In this document: piece by piece, positions 1 to 8,106 of the stretch | Layout of the letters: the number at the start of each line of letters is the position of its first letter | Numbering within the stretch: position 1 is the first letter of the stretch | DNA from: Cylindrotheca closterium | Taxonomy: Eukaryota > Bacillariophyta > Bacillariophyceae > Bacillariales > Bacillariaceae | Length of the DNA: 64,000 nucleotides | Assembly: GCA_933822405.4 (NCBI GenBank) | Contig: CAKOGP040002202.1 | Span: 124,001 to 188,000 of the forward strand | Reading direction: 5' to 3' | Position numbers and translations under genes: made by a program | Notes under the pieces: model-generated | Databases searched by the model: none | Seen by the model: only the letters and a program-made list of their open reading frames with translations | Told to the model about the DNA's origin: nothing

Positions 1-639
1 CCTCACTTGACGGTGGACCCCATTGTGACTGCCTCCTCCATTGTCATGAACTTGCAAACACTAATTTCCAGAAGCTTGAGTCCACTGGAATCTGGCGTCT
101 GCAGTGTCACCAAGTTTGATGCCGGCAGCGCGTTCAATGTGATTCCAGCATCAGCGGTCCTTCGTGGGACGATCCGTGCCTTGACTACAGAGATTCTAAT
201 GGATCTCAAGGGCAAGGTAGAACAGGTTGTCACCAGTACGGCCGAAATGCACGGTTGCGAAGCTGGAGTTACCTATTCTGTAGACTATTATCCTCCAACA
301 GTGAACGACGAAGTACTGTATGAAGAATTTTCCAAAGAAATTGGAGCCATGTTGTCCGTGACTGGAGAAGTGGTCGAAATTGAGCCAGGAATGGGAGCGG
401 AAGACTTTGGCTTTATTTCGGAGGAAATCCCATCCAGCTACTTTACCATCGGACAAGGCAGTGGAACCAATCCACCGACAAACGTTGGAGTGCATCACCC
501 TCATTTTGCGTTGGATGAATCCATCTTGCCTCAAGGAGTAGAGCTTCATGTCAACTTGGCATTGCGCTGCCTTCACATGCTTGGAGAGGTGGACTCGGAC
601 ACCAACTGTTCGATCCCGCATGTAATCGGAGTAAAATAG
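1..639 (+). CDS. M20D amidohydrolase, 5'-truncated by the window edge
   Basis: The frame is open from base 1 to a stop at 637-639 (212 residues), so the start lies upstream. This is the C-terminal half of an M20D peptidase/amidohydrolase, the family of ILR1-type IAA-amino acid hydrolases and bacterial N-acyl amino acid amidohydrolases. Visible family hallmarks are the opening PHLTVDPI, the dimerisation-domain stretch FNVIPASAVLRGTIRAL, the catalytic-domain motif GMGAEDFGF, and HHPHFALDE near the C-terminus, whose His is a usual metal ligand. The family hydrolyses amide bonds of N-acyl amino acids using two metal ions. The N-terminal metal-binding residues are outside the window, so activity and any targeting peptide cannot be judged. 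Family assignment is firm; substrate is unknown. Confidence 0.85.
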   Translation, partial: PHLTVDPIVTASSIVMNLQTLISRSLSPLESGVCSVTKFDAGSAFNVIPASAVLRGTIRALTTEILMDLKGKVEQVVTSTAEMHGCEAGVTYSVDYYPPTVNDEVLYEEFSKEIGAMLSVTGEVVEIEPGMGAEDFGFISEEIPSSYFTIGQGSGTNPPTNVGVHHPHFALDESILPQGVELHVNLALRCLHMLGEVDSDTNCSIPHVIGVK

Positions 640-1311
640 ACGGAACCAATGCGTCTCGTTTCTCATCCCTTTCGCTCCTACATACATACAGTATAATGTA
701 TATCCATATTAGATATTATATCTCTCTTTTCGTTTTTCAAATTGTAGGGGATGCAGCGATATTTTGTTGCTCATCTCAACAATTATTATTGATTGATGTC
801 ATGTGGAAATACTTTTCTGTCGCTTCTCATATTGATGGCGCAGAGATACTTCTATTCTATTCCTGAGTGCCGTTTGGATTGTTCCTTTCATTGTGAATGC
901 TATTAATAAGATAGGCTACTATTTATAATAGAAATTGCCTACCTATAATACAGTACCAGCAAATACATATTCTTTGGAAAGGCATCGCTTCTCATCAGGA
1001 ACAACCAACGTCCACCTAGTGAAGACTTCAACAGTGCGGTGTCAAGCCTGATGGCTTCTTGTTGATCGTTTCCGAAATCTTGTGCATGGCACCCCTTTCT
1101 TTGTGGGTTGCATCGATGTTTTTATAGTGCCGTTTTGATTCTTCCTTTCATTGTGAGTAGATAGTATTTTTTTAAAGATTACGCTAGTATTTAGAAGTGA
1201 CATATCAATAGTACTACCATGATGTCAAACCGTAGCTAGTCATAACGCTTCGTGTCAGCCAGAAACATCCACTTGAGGCTAAAAGCTGCAGAGGATTTGA
1301 AGGGCCGGATG
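640..1311. repeat. Intergenic region with diverged ~260-bp tandem repeat
   Basis: No gene is supported here. The stretch carries degenerate direct repeats at about 259-266 bp spacing: 868-903 resembles 1127-1162 (shared core TTCCTTTCATTGTGA), 986-1026 resembles 1246-1280, and 1050-1118 resembles 1316-1386, which is the 3' end of the neighbouring minus-strand gene. The 1050-1118 copy, read on the minus strand, still resembles that gene's C-terminal codons (HKISE...KKP) but is broken. It therefore looks like an old partial tandem duplication of the gene's 3' end and flank. Confidence 0.55.
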
Positions 1312-2499
1312 TCACGTTGGCTTCTTGACCACTTCTGAGATCTTGTGCAAGCAACCCCTCAGTCTCTTTCTGGATTGCATCGATTGGGTCATGGTCTTGC
1401 TATGTGACCTCTTGAGTCCCATCTTTCTATCCCACAGATGGATGTCTTGCTGACTTTGTGCGCTCTTTTCCAAAGCGTCGGCTAGCTTTTGGACTTCGCT
1501 GCTTATCTTTCTATTAGTGTTGATATTTGGTTGGTATGTTGTATTTTCTTCTTTTCTTTTCGTTTCCTTAGAGTCTTTGCTGTCTCCAGGATGATGATTC
1601 TTTTTCCTCCGCTTGTTTTGTCTCCTGTCATTCCGCCCTTCCTTCTTCTTTCTCACACTACTAGTAGTAGTGTTATCATTATCCTTGTCTTTTGGAGACG
1701 AGTGTCGTGGCTTTAGCTCATCAAATAGATGTGAAAAACTGCTATCGCCAGGAGAATCGCTGTCCGTGTCGAAAAGACCTTGGGATGCTTGTATTCGTGA
1801 AAGATCATCGTGCATGGTGTGATGATCGTGCGTATTTTGATTGGCGCCAGTCAACTTCACTGAGCCCCTTCTTGACTCCGATCCTCTCAGAAAGGACGAT
1901 TCTTCCAAGAAATCATTGAGGTCATCTGACGAAGAGAATCCCAGGGAAAGTGAAAGTCTCTTCATTCGAAGTGGAGTAGGTTCCAACATGTAGTCTTGTA
2001 ACAAATCGTTTGTAAATGACCTAGACGATATCGATGTTGATGATGGCTGCGGCCGACTCGTTGCCATTTGGGATGGTGGCAAGGGGGGCGGCAGTGATTG
2101 TGATTGTGATGGCATTGGTGAGGATACTGATGAACTCAGGCTGTCCTGCTGTTGATAGTGAGGTGGCAGATGAGGCCGTTGAGAATTCACAATGCGGAAG
2201 GCTGATTCACTACCAGGGCGATAATGTGATATCATTGACGACACAGGATGCATTGCAGTGCTTTGGCTGGAGGCCCCTGACATCGTACTTGTGATGAAGT
2301 TGCTGAGAGTCGCCCTTTGCATCTCCTGTTCGTAGGGGTGTCGTGCTTCTGAAGGTCGTGCTCCTGCGACATTTATTTCTTGCTGTATTTGCATCAACAG
2401 CTTTCGCTGATTGGAAAGGAGAGATGTAAATGTATCATCATTGTCCCTGTTCATTGTTGTTATCTCCGAGTTGATGACGATTGGCCGGATGATATTCAT
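1312..2499 (-). CDS. Ser-rich, basic-tailed hypothetical protein
   Basis: A 395-residue open frame from ATG at 2499. No family is recognised. The N-terminal half is Ser/Pro/Gln-rich low complexity with a short helical stretch near residue 30. The middle contains a denser segment (LLQDYMLEPTPLRMKRLSLS and DDLNDFLEESSFLRG) that could be a short interaction motif. The C-terminal third is strongly basic with runs such as KKKEGRNDRRQNKRRKK, which suggests nuclear localisation. The 3' end is partly duplicated downstream in degenerate form. A second Met at residue 16 is an alternative start. The gene is divergent to the PP2C gene, with about 360 bp between the two starts. Confidence 0.55.
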   Translation of the reverse strand: MNIIRPIVINSEITTMNRDNDDTFTSLLSNQRKLLMQIQQEINVAGARPSEARHPYEQEMQRATLSNFITSTMSGASSQSTAMHPVSSMISHYRPGSESAFRIVNSQRPHLPPHYQQQDSLSSSVSSPMPSQSQSLPPPLPPSQMATSRPQPSSTSISSRSFTNDLLQDYMLEPTPLRMKRLSLSLGFSSSDDLNDFLEESSFLRGSESRRGSVKLTGANQNTHDHHTMHDDLSRIQASQGLFDTDSDSPGDSSFSHLFDELKPRHSSPKDKDNDNTTTSSVRKKKEGRNDRRQNKRRKKNHHPGDSKDSKETKRKEENTTYQPNINTNRKISSEVQKLADALEKSAQSQQDIHLWDRKMGLKRSHSKTMTQSMQSRKRLRGCLHKISEVVKKPT

Positions 2500-2862
2500 C
2501 TAGCATTCGTGGTTGGTCGTAGAAAGTATTTTGTGAACTAGTTTTGAAATTATGACAATAACGGAGGAAATGTACTCGAAAGACTCGAAGAACAAATGTC
2601 GCAATCCAAAAATGCCAATAGATAAACGATGAAATATAGTGTCTTTATGTAGCAGTCATTAATGAGTTCTCTTTTGGAATTTATCGGGAAGTCTATAAAT
2701 CTGATGCTGGTTTTGGGCAAGATTGATCCATTTATTGCTGGTATCCACAAAGACCGACAAAAATGATCAACATCGCAGCCCCCCAGAATTTGGACCGGCA
2801 GAAATGTGCAAAGGAAAACAGGTGACGTTGGCTTATGTCCGACAATTGCAACCCTTTGTCGA
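2500..2862. promoter_or_regulatory. Shared upstream region of divergent genes
   Basis: A 363-bp gap lies between the start codons of the minus-strand Ser-rich gene and the plus-strand PP2C gene, so both promoters must fit here. No clear TATA box or repeated motif was recognised. A GTG-initiated extension of the PP2C frame to 2806 was not used because an ATG followed by a signal-like leader lies at 2863. Confidence 0.4.
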
Positions 2863-3921
2863 ATGCGCTTAAACACCAGCAGACTTTTTCGGTTGACAAT
2901 TGTGACTCTGGTAGTCTCTAAAACAACTGGCTTCAATGTACAGCCAGTGGCATCTAGTCGTCGACAACAGAGGTTTCCATTACCATTCGAAATTCTGAGC
3001 GCTACCACATCGCCAGAATTCGACATTGGACTGGAAAACATCCCGGGAGTAGACTGGAAACGACCTGCAAAAGTGAATCAGGATGCTTGGATTCAAGATG
3101 AGACTGATGACTTTGTAATTGTCGGAGTTTTGGATGGGCATGGAAAGTTGGGTCATGAAGTGAGCTCATATTTCGCGTCAACTTTGCCTTCAGAGATTAA
3201 GCAGCGGCTTCAAGAAGCATACCCCAATCGGATACCAGTGTTTGAGCTCGAAGAGAGACTGAAGAGTGTCCCGGAATTACCGCAGGAATCAGATCTTTCT
3301 GATGATGTGCTGTCGCTTGCTCTGACGGATTCGTTTCATGCAGTCCACTGGAAAGCAATGTTGGATCCAGATCAGAAACCAGGAAGAAGTGGTGCTACCT
3401 GCATCACTTGTCTGATCAACAAGAAGACCAAGGAGTGCCATGTTGCCTATGTTGGGGATTCAAAAGCCATACTCATAGGTAGCGGGAAAGAAGGTTCTAT
3501 TCAAATTGTTGCTGAACGGACCACTGTCAACGTTCCTGAGGAACGAAAGAGGATTGAGTCTGGTGAAGGATCCATTAGAGGAAGCAATGTATTCTATGGA
3601 CCTGTTGGGATTGCAATGACGAGAGCACTTGGGGACACAGTCATGCTGCGAGCTGGCGTAATCCCAACACCCATTGTAGAAACATTTAAGCTCCAAGACT
3701 GCGACACCCTGGTGCTAGCGACAGATGGCATATGGGATGTCTTGCAAGATCAAGAGGTTTCGGATACAATAAATGATAGTTTCAGTGGTGGTGCACAGGG
3801 CATGGCAGCAACACTTGCCACCATAGCAAGGAAGAAATGGGCTGGAGATCTTCCAATCATGGACGAGGTCAAAGCAGATGACATCACAGTGCTGGTGTTA
3901 ACTTGTACGGACCATCAGTAG
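2863..3921 (+). CDS. PP2C-type protein phosphatase, probably organelle-targeted
   Basis: A 352-residue metal-dependent Ser/Thr phosphatase (PPM/PP2C). Motifs appear in family order: NQDAW, VLDGHGKLGHEV (Asp91 and Gly92 of the DGHG metal site), SGATCITCLI, VAYVGDSKAIL, GIAMTRALGD, LVLATDGIWDVL and KADDITVLVL. All core Asp ligands appear present. The start at 2863 is the first in-frame ATG and gives a leader with a hydrophobic core (LFRLTIVTLVVS) followed by TTG-FNVQP. A Phe directly after a signal-peptide cleavage site is the known diatom hallmark of plastid import, so plastid localisation is inferred. It probably dephosphorylates plastid or secretory-route proteins; the substrate is unknown. 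Confidence 0.88.
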   Translation: MRLNTSRLFRLTIVTLVVSKTTGFNVQPVASSRRQQRFPLPFEILSATTSPEFDIGLENIPGVDWKRPAKVNQDAWIQDETDDFVIVGVLDGHGKLGHEVSSYFASTLPSEIKQRLQEAYPNRIPVFELEERLKSVPELPQESDLSDDVLSLALTDSFHAVHWKAMLDPDQKPGRSGATCITCLINKKTKECHVAYVGDSKAILIGSGKEGSIQIVAERTTVNVPEERKRIESGEGSIRGSNVFYGPVGIAMTRALGDTVMLRAGVIPTPIVETFKLQDCDTLVLATDGIWDVLQDQEVSDTINDSFSGGAQGMAATLATIARKKWAGDLPIMDEVKADDITVLVLTCTDHQ

Positions 3922-4559
3922 TCAGCATGAGCTTTAATCAAGTTTCCAATCACCTTTAAACCCATAGGTATCGTCCGAAGTAATAGAGTGAACATGAGAT
4001 GACACGTGCTTGATGAGTGTCTACAGTAACAACAATTGTAGGGTAGAATGAATGAATGAATCATCGCATCATCATATCCGCTGGGAAGACAGTCTTTCCC
4101 ATGTGGATAGACACCGTTGATGCCTTATTGTCAATCTTGAAGCCGATGCTACCCTATATAAAGTGTTGTTGCGAAGATCATCTGCTGATCTCTAATATTG
4201 GTATGACGATGACGATATCAAGGGTTTCTGGGGTTGAATCGGGTCTTATGAGTCGTTTTGTGGAAGATTCAGATTGATTTGATTTGAGCCTGTCCTTTCA
4301 TCAGTTTTCTTTGGCAGTCTCGTCTCATCGCTCAATAAAGCAAGCTTTTTTGTTGTGTCTGCACTGACGGTTGACATTAGCATTATTGCTTATTGCACGA
4401 CGAAGCAGTGAGACCCTCGTCATGACGTAATGAAGCATCGGAAGTGACAAAGTGCAGCTCTGAACCTATTTTTATCATTAATTATCTGAGGCATTATTGA
4501 GTACTTTGGTCCGTGTTGTATTACGAGACTATTATAATAATAATTGATCGAGTGACATA
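3922..4559. other. Intergenic region, no gene seen
   Basis: 638 bp between two plus-strand genes. It contains a short AATG repeat near 4047-4060 and an unsupported 73-codon open frame at 4056-4277 without recognisable features. The 5' flank of the next gene is AT-rich (ATTATAATAATAATTGA just before 4550). Confidence 0.5.
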
Positions 4560-5768
4560 ATGGAGCTGAACAACCTCAATGTTGAATTGCAACGCTTGGG
4601 TGAGAATACATCCGCTTTAGATGAGGGCACCATTCAGAACATAGTTCAAGCTCTGCAGAAGTGCGAATCAACACTACTTGATACTCTGAAGACCAAGCGC
4701 TTGGCTGAAACAGAAGATCAAGTGGGCATCAAGCAAGCATCCGGCAAAGATACAGCCATCATCATACCTTCCAAGGTACTCGATTCGGTATGTCTCTCTA
4801 GATTTTTGACGGTTCAGGAATGTGGCCGTGTATTATTGTTGGTCTCGAAATCCATGCTGCATTGCTATGGAGAAAATCATGCCTGGGAAGTTCTGTGCTC
4901 GCAACAGTGGAGGAATACATTCAGCATACCAGACTCAATTGTAATACAACGAGGATACAATTGGATCTTTCGCCAACTTTCTGGGCCGCATAGCTTTGCG
5001 TGGCCTATCTCAGAACCTTCCCTAACATTCGAGACAAGCACTCTGTTGGTATCCATTCAAAATTCCGATGAGAACGAAGTTGTATCCGTTGCACTACAGA
5101 ACCAGCAGCTGAAAAAGTTCCTCACAAAAGGCGAGCTGAATATTACGCTGGACGACAAAGTCACCGTGGGCAAGTTTCCAATATCAGACGACGGGGAACT
5201 AGACTTTGTAGTCCAACGAGTGGCCAACTGGAAAGCATCTCTCGTGCTGTTTCGAACGGACAAGGCCGAATGCGCTCACATACATCACACGCAGTCATGC
5301 TGCTGGGGAGAATACGACTACATGGACGATCCAAACATTGAAGATGAATATCAAGAGGAAAAGGTTACGATGGAAAAGGTTGGATTTAGCAACACTGTCA
5401 CGACTGTACCACGTCCAAAGGTTGACACTAAATTACCTCCATTGGAAGTTGATATGGGGTATTTGGAATTTTCTTCCAGCACTGGCCTTAATATGACACG
5501 AAGAGGAACGATACTGGAGGATCGCATACGAGCTTGCAGTGTAGACGACCCGTACGTTTGCATCAAGATAGAACCTACATTGATATGCCACACACAAGAC
5601 TATTGCGAATCATCCAAATCTATCGACCTAACATCTACCGAGCTACGCCTTGACATTTGGAAGCAGTATGCAAGCGGGGCAGCAGAGTTGTATCATAGTG
5701 CCAATGAATCGAAGAAACATGGCGTTACCCTGTTGCACTTATTGGATGCGATGCAAGATTGGCAATGA
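4560..5768 (+). CDS. F-box-like hypothetical protein
   Basis: A 402-residue frame from ATG 4560. The N-terminus is helical with heptad-like leucines. Residues about 70-100 (PSKVLDSVCLSRFLTVQECG, then VSKSML) resemble an F-box, and are followed by W and WI..L positions typical of diatom F-box proteins (HAWEVLCSQQW, GYNWIFRQL). F-box proteins recruit substrates to SCF ubiquitin ligases. The remainder is unrecognised and contains an acidic patch (YDYMDDPNIEDEYQEE). Directly after the stop, a different frame stays open to 6081, so the true C-terminus may involve an unrecognised intron or a frameshift. Assignment as F-box is tentative. Confidence 0.6.
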   Translation: MELNNLNVELQRLGENTSALDEGTIQNIVQALQKCESTLLDTLKTKRLAETEDQVGIKQASGKDTAIIIPSKVLDSVCLSRFLTVQECGRVLLLVSKSMLHCYGENHAWEVLCSQQWRNTFSIPDSIVIQRGYNWIFRQLSGPHSFAWPISEPSLTFETSTLLVSIQNSDENEVVSVALQNQQLKKFLTKGELNITLDDKVTVGKFPISDDGELDFVVQRVANWKASLVLFRTDKAECAHIHHTQSCCWGEYDYMDDPNIEDEYQEEKVTMEKVGFSNTVTTVPRPKVDTKLPPLEVDMGYLEFSSSTGLNMTRRGTILEDRIRACSVDDPYVCIKIEPTLICHTQDYCESSKSIDLTSTELRLDIWKQYASGAAELYHSANESKKHGVTLLHLLDAMQDWQ

Positions 5769-6303
5769 TCCAGCGCTCCTGCATATTCTCTTCGAGCTAT
5801 CGTCGGCTTGGGCTCATGTCTGTAGAGTAAAGTGCCCATCTGACGTTGTCGAATACATATTTAGCTGCTACCAGCTGGGATCACTCATATTCCTAGATTA
5901 TCTGGGAAGTTGCCTGTTTCCTCAAGCGATTCATCCAAACAAAACATCGGGTTCTTCATTTCATGGTGATCATTCGATCAGAATACTGCATTTTCTGGTG
6001 GCGCTAAAATATAGAGCATCTTCAACCTGGCTTATCGGTGCCTTGAAAATCCTTACATCGAGCTTTTTCTCCTCCTCTAAATGAAGCGAAATGCTGTTTT
6101 ATCCAGCGAACATTCGAACTGATTCTCATTTGAAACCTGGTAAATTGCAGTAGGGACTTCCGGTAGAACAAAGAACATTTAAAAAATTCGCTTTGTGGTA
6201 GGACTTCCTAACATTTTATACCGGCACTTCGAACCAAAATCAGATTCTCAATCACACTGCAGCACGACCTGAAATACATCCATTGCTACAAGAATTCACA
6301 AGA
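5769..6303. other. Gap with an open frame of uncertain status
   Basis: A frame shifted relative to the upstream gene is open from about 5650 to 6084 and reads as a moderately protein-like, hydrophobic segment (ALLHILFELSSAW, VVEYIFSCYQLG). It has no start codon of its own after 5768 that looks convincing. It may be a lost C-terminal part of the F-box-like gene, or chance. The rest is the 5' flank of the globin gene; its frame is closed by a stop at 6199-6201. Confidence 0.35.
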
Positions 6304-7680
6304 ATGGAGCTATACAGCGAGTCAATCGAGAATGCTGTCGCCTCCTGGAAGGTATGTTGTCCCGTGTATGACCTCGAGCTACAGTATGGAAGTCATGTGA
6401 GATCATATCTCACCATTTTGTTCTCGTCTCCTCATCAACCAACTCATCACAGACCGTTCAAGGGCTGCCAGACTACAAGACCCTTGTAGGCGAATTGCTA
6501 TTCCGAGCGTAAGTCCGCATATGGAACAATGTTATTTGTCTACAGCAACATCATGATCTAATCTTTTCTTTGCTTTGCTACGATTCTCAGGATATTCACT
6601 ATATCACCAGGTGCCATCAATATGTTCGGATTCGGAGAAGGTGTAGACTGCTATCATCTTCCCGAAACACTGTTCAAGCTTCCAGCTTTTCAAAATCATA
6701 CCAATGCCGTTGTTACAATGTTAGAAAAAGCGCTCGAGATGATGCTGGGAAAGAATATGGAGTCTTTGGCCGAAGCACTGAGTACTCTTGGTGAACAGCA
6801 TGTTACCTATGGGATTCAACCACCTCACTACATAATTGTTGAGTCGGCGTTGGTTAGAACTCTAGAGCTAGGGTTGGGGACGAGCTTCACGAACTCTTTA
6901 AGAAAAGATTGGGAAGCTGTGTTTAGATTCATATCCAGAACCATGATGATGGGTGCCGAAAGTCGTGTTCAGATTGTGAAATCAACACGAAGAAGTGCAG
7001 AGAACAAGAAGGTTGCAACAATACGACTCAATGCTATATCACCGGGAAGACGAAGCAAGGTCCTCACGCGGAACAGTCGGACTAGTTGTGCTCGATTTGA
7101 AGGAGAACCCAAGCGTCGATATGCTCGAAGAGGAAGTGACCCTCCACAACAGCCATCTAGGGAAGGCACCTTCCCCCGTTCACATAGTTTATCTGAACTG
7201 CCGGCCTATGAGCATTTCGCTTTGGATGACGTGACTATAGATGCAACGGCGGAAACAAGAACCATGACTCTCCCAGAACACGATGAGCCTCTGGATACAA
7301 GAGGAATGACTCTCCCAGAGCACGACGAGCCTCTTGATCCCGAGGCTTACTGGGCATGGGGGACCGACTCCAATGTGCTGCCGCCGAAGATGCCACCTCG
7401 TGCAGTATCTCCACCCAGATCGTCGTCCAAAAGGCCAGTGCTGATTCGGTACAACTCTTTCGATTCTGTGAGCACATTGGGATCCGGCGACTCTGCACCC
7501 GCTATCACACCTGCGCAAGTGCCACGCAGAAAGCCGCAGCGATCGCCGTCCACAAAGGCGCTTCTTCGGAACACCTCGTTCGACTCGTTGAGCACGATGG
7601 CAGCCGTAGATTTCGCACCAGTTTTCCCAAAGCGAGCAAGCTCACCACCAAGAACCTCAAGGCGAATGTGGTCTTCATAG
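6304..7680 (+). CDS. Globin with long Ser/Arg-rich C-terminal tail (three exons)
   Basis: Join 6304-6351, 6453-6508, 6591-7680 gives 397 residues. Both introns are GT-AG (101 and 82 bp) and splicing restores one continuous globin fold: Trp15 in helix A, IFTISPGAINMFGF for helix C and the CD corner, His71 at the distal E7 position (FQNHTNAVV), His105 as proximal F8 (LGEQHVTYGIQPPHY), then a helix H ending near residue 150. It should bind haem; its role could be oxygen or NO chemistry or sensing. The tail from about residue 155 is Arg/Ser-rich with two internal repeats: MTLPEHDEPLD twice, and NSFDSVSTLGSGDSAP versus TSFDSLSTMAAVDFAP. Most single-domain globins lack such a tail. ATG 6304 is the first in-frame ATG after a stop at 6199. 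Confidence 0.82.
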
Positions 7681-8106
7681 CACGTTCTTGCTTCTACTTT
7701 CAGTTGATGTAACACAATTTTCTGCGCTCTCACATAAAGCGCCATATACCGGGATGTCTGAAGACTCACATATTTTGGTTTATCACCATCTTTGAAAAAC
7801 TAGAATGAATGTAAACTAAAGAATAATGCTATTGTATTATTATTACTACAATACTACTTTTGTGAACGATGGAGTATCAGAAAGAGGCCAAAAACGTACT
7901 CAAACAGCCTTCGTCATCGGATTCATTCTCGAGCCGACCAGCTATTGCGGATAAATAGACCAGGACTGCGACCACGAATGGGAGTACCGGATGTAATTAA
8001 AGAGATGGTGTAAAATTGAGTTTCGCCTGCCAGAAAAAATCGATCAACGTACAGTATTGCGACCGCCAACACAAAGGACAGCGGTATTGAATCCTATACC
8101 AATGGC
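7681..8106. other. Intergenic region, nothing recognised
   Basis: 426 bp between tandem plus-strand genes. AT-rich stretches occur around 7810-7860. No open frame or motif of note. Confidence 0.5.

Noticed and set aside
2806..2862. GTG-initiated extension of the PP2C protein
   Set aside because: No ATG in the extension, and ATG 2863 starts a signal-type leader.
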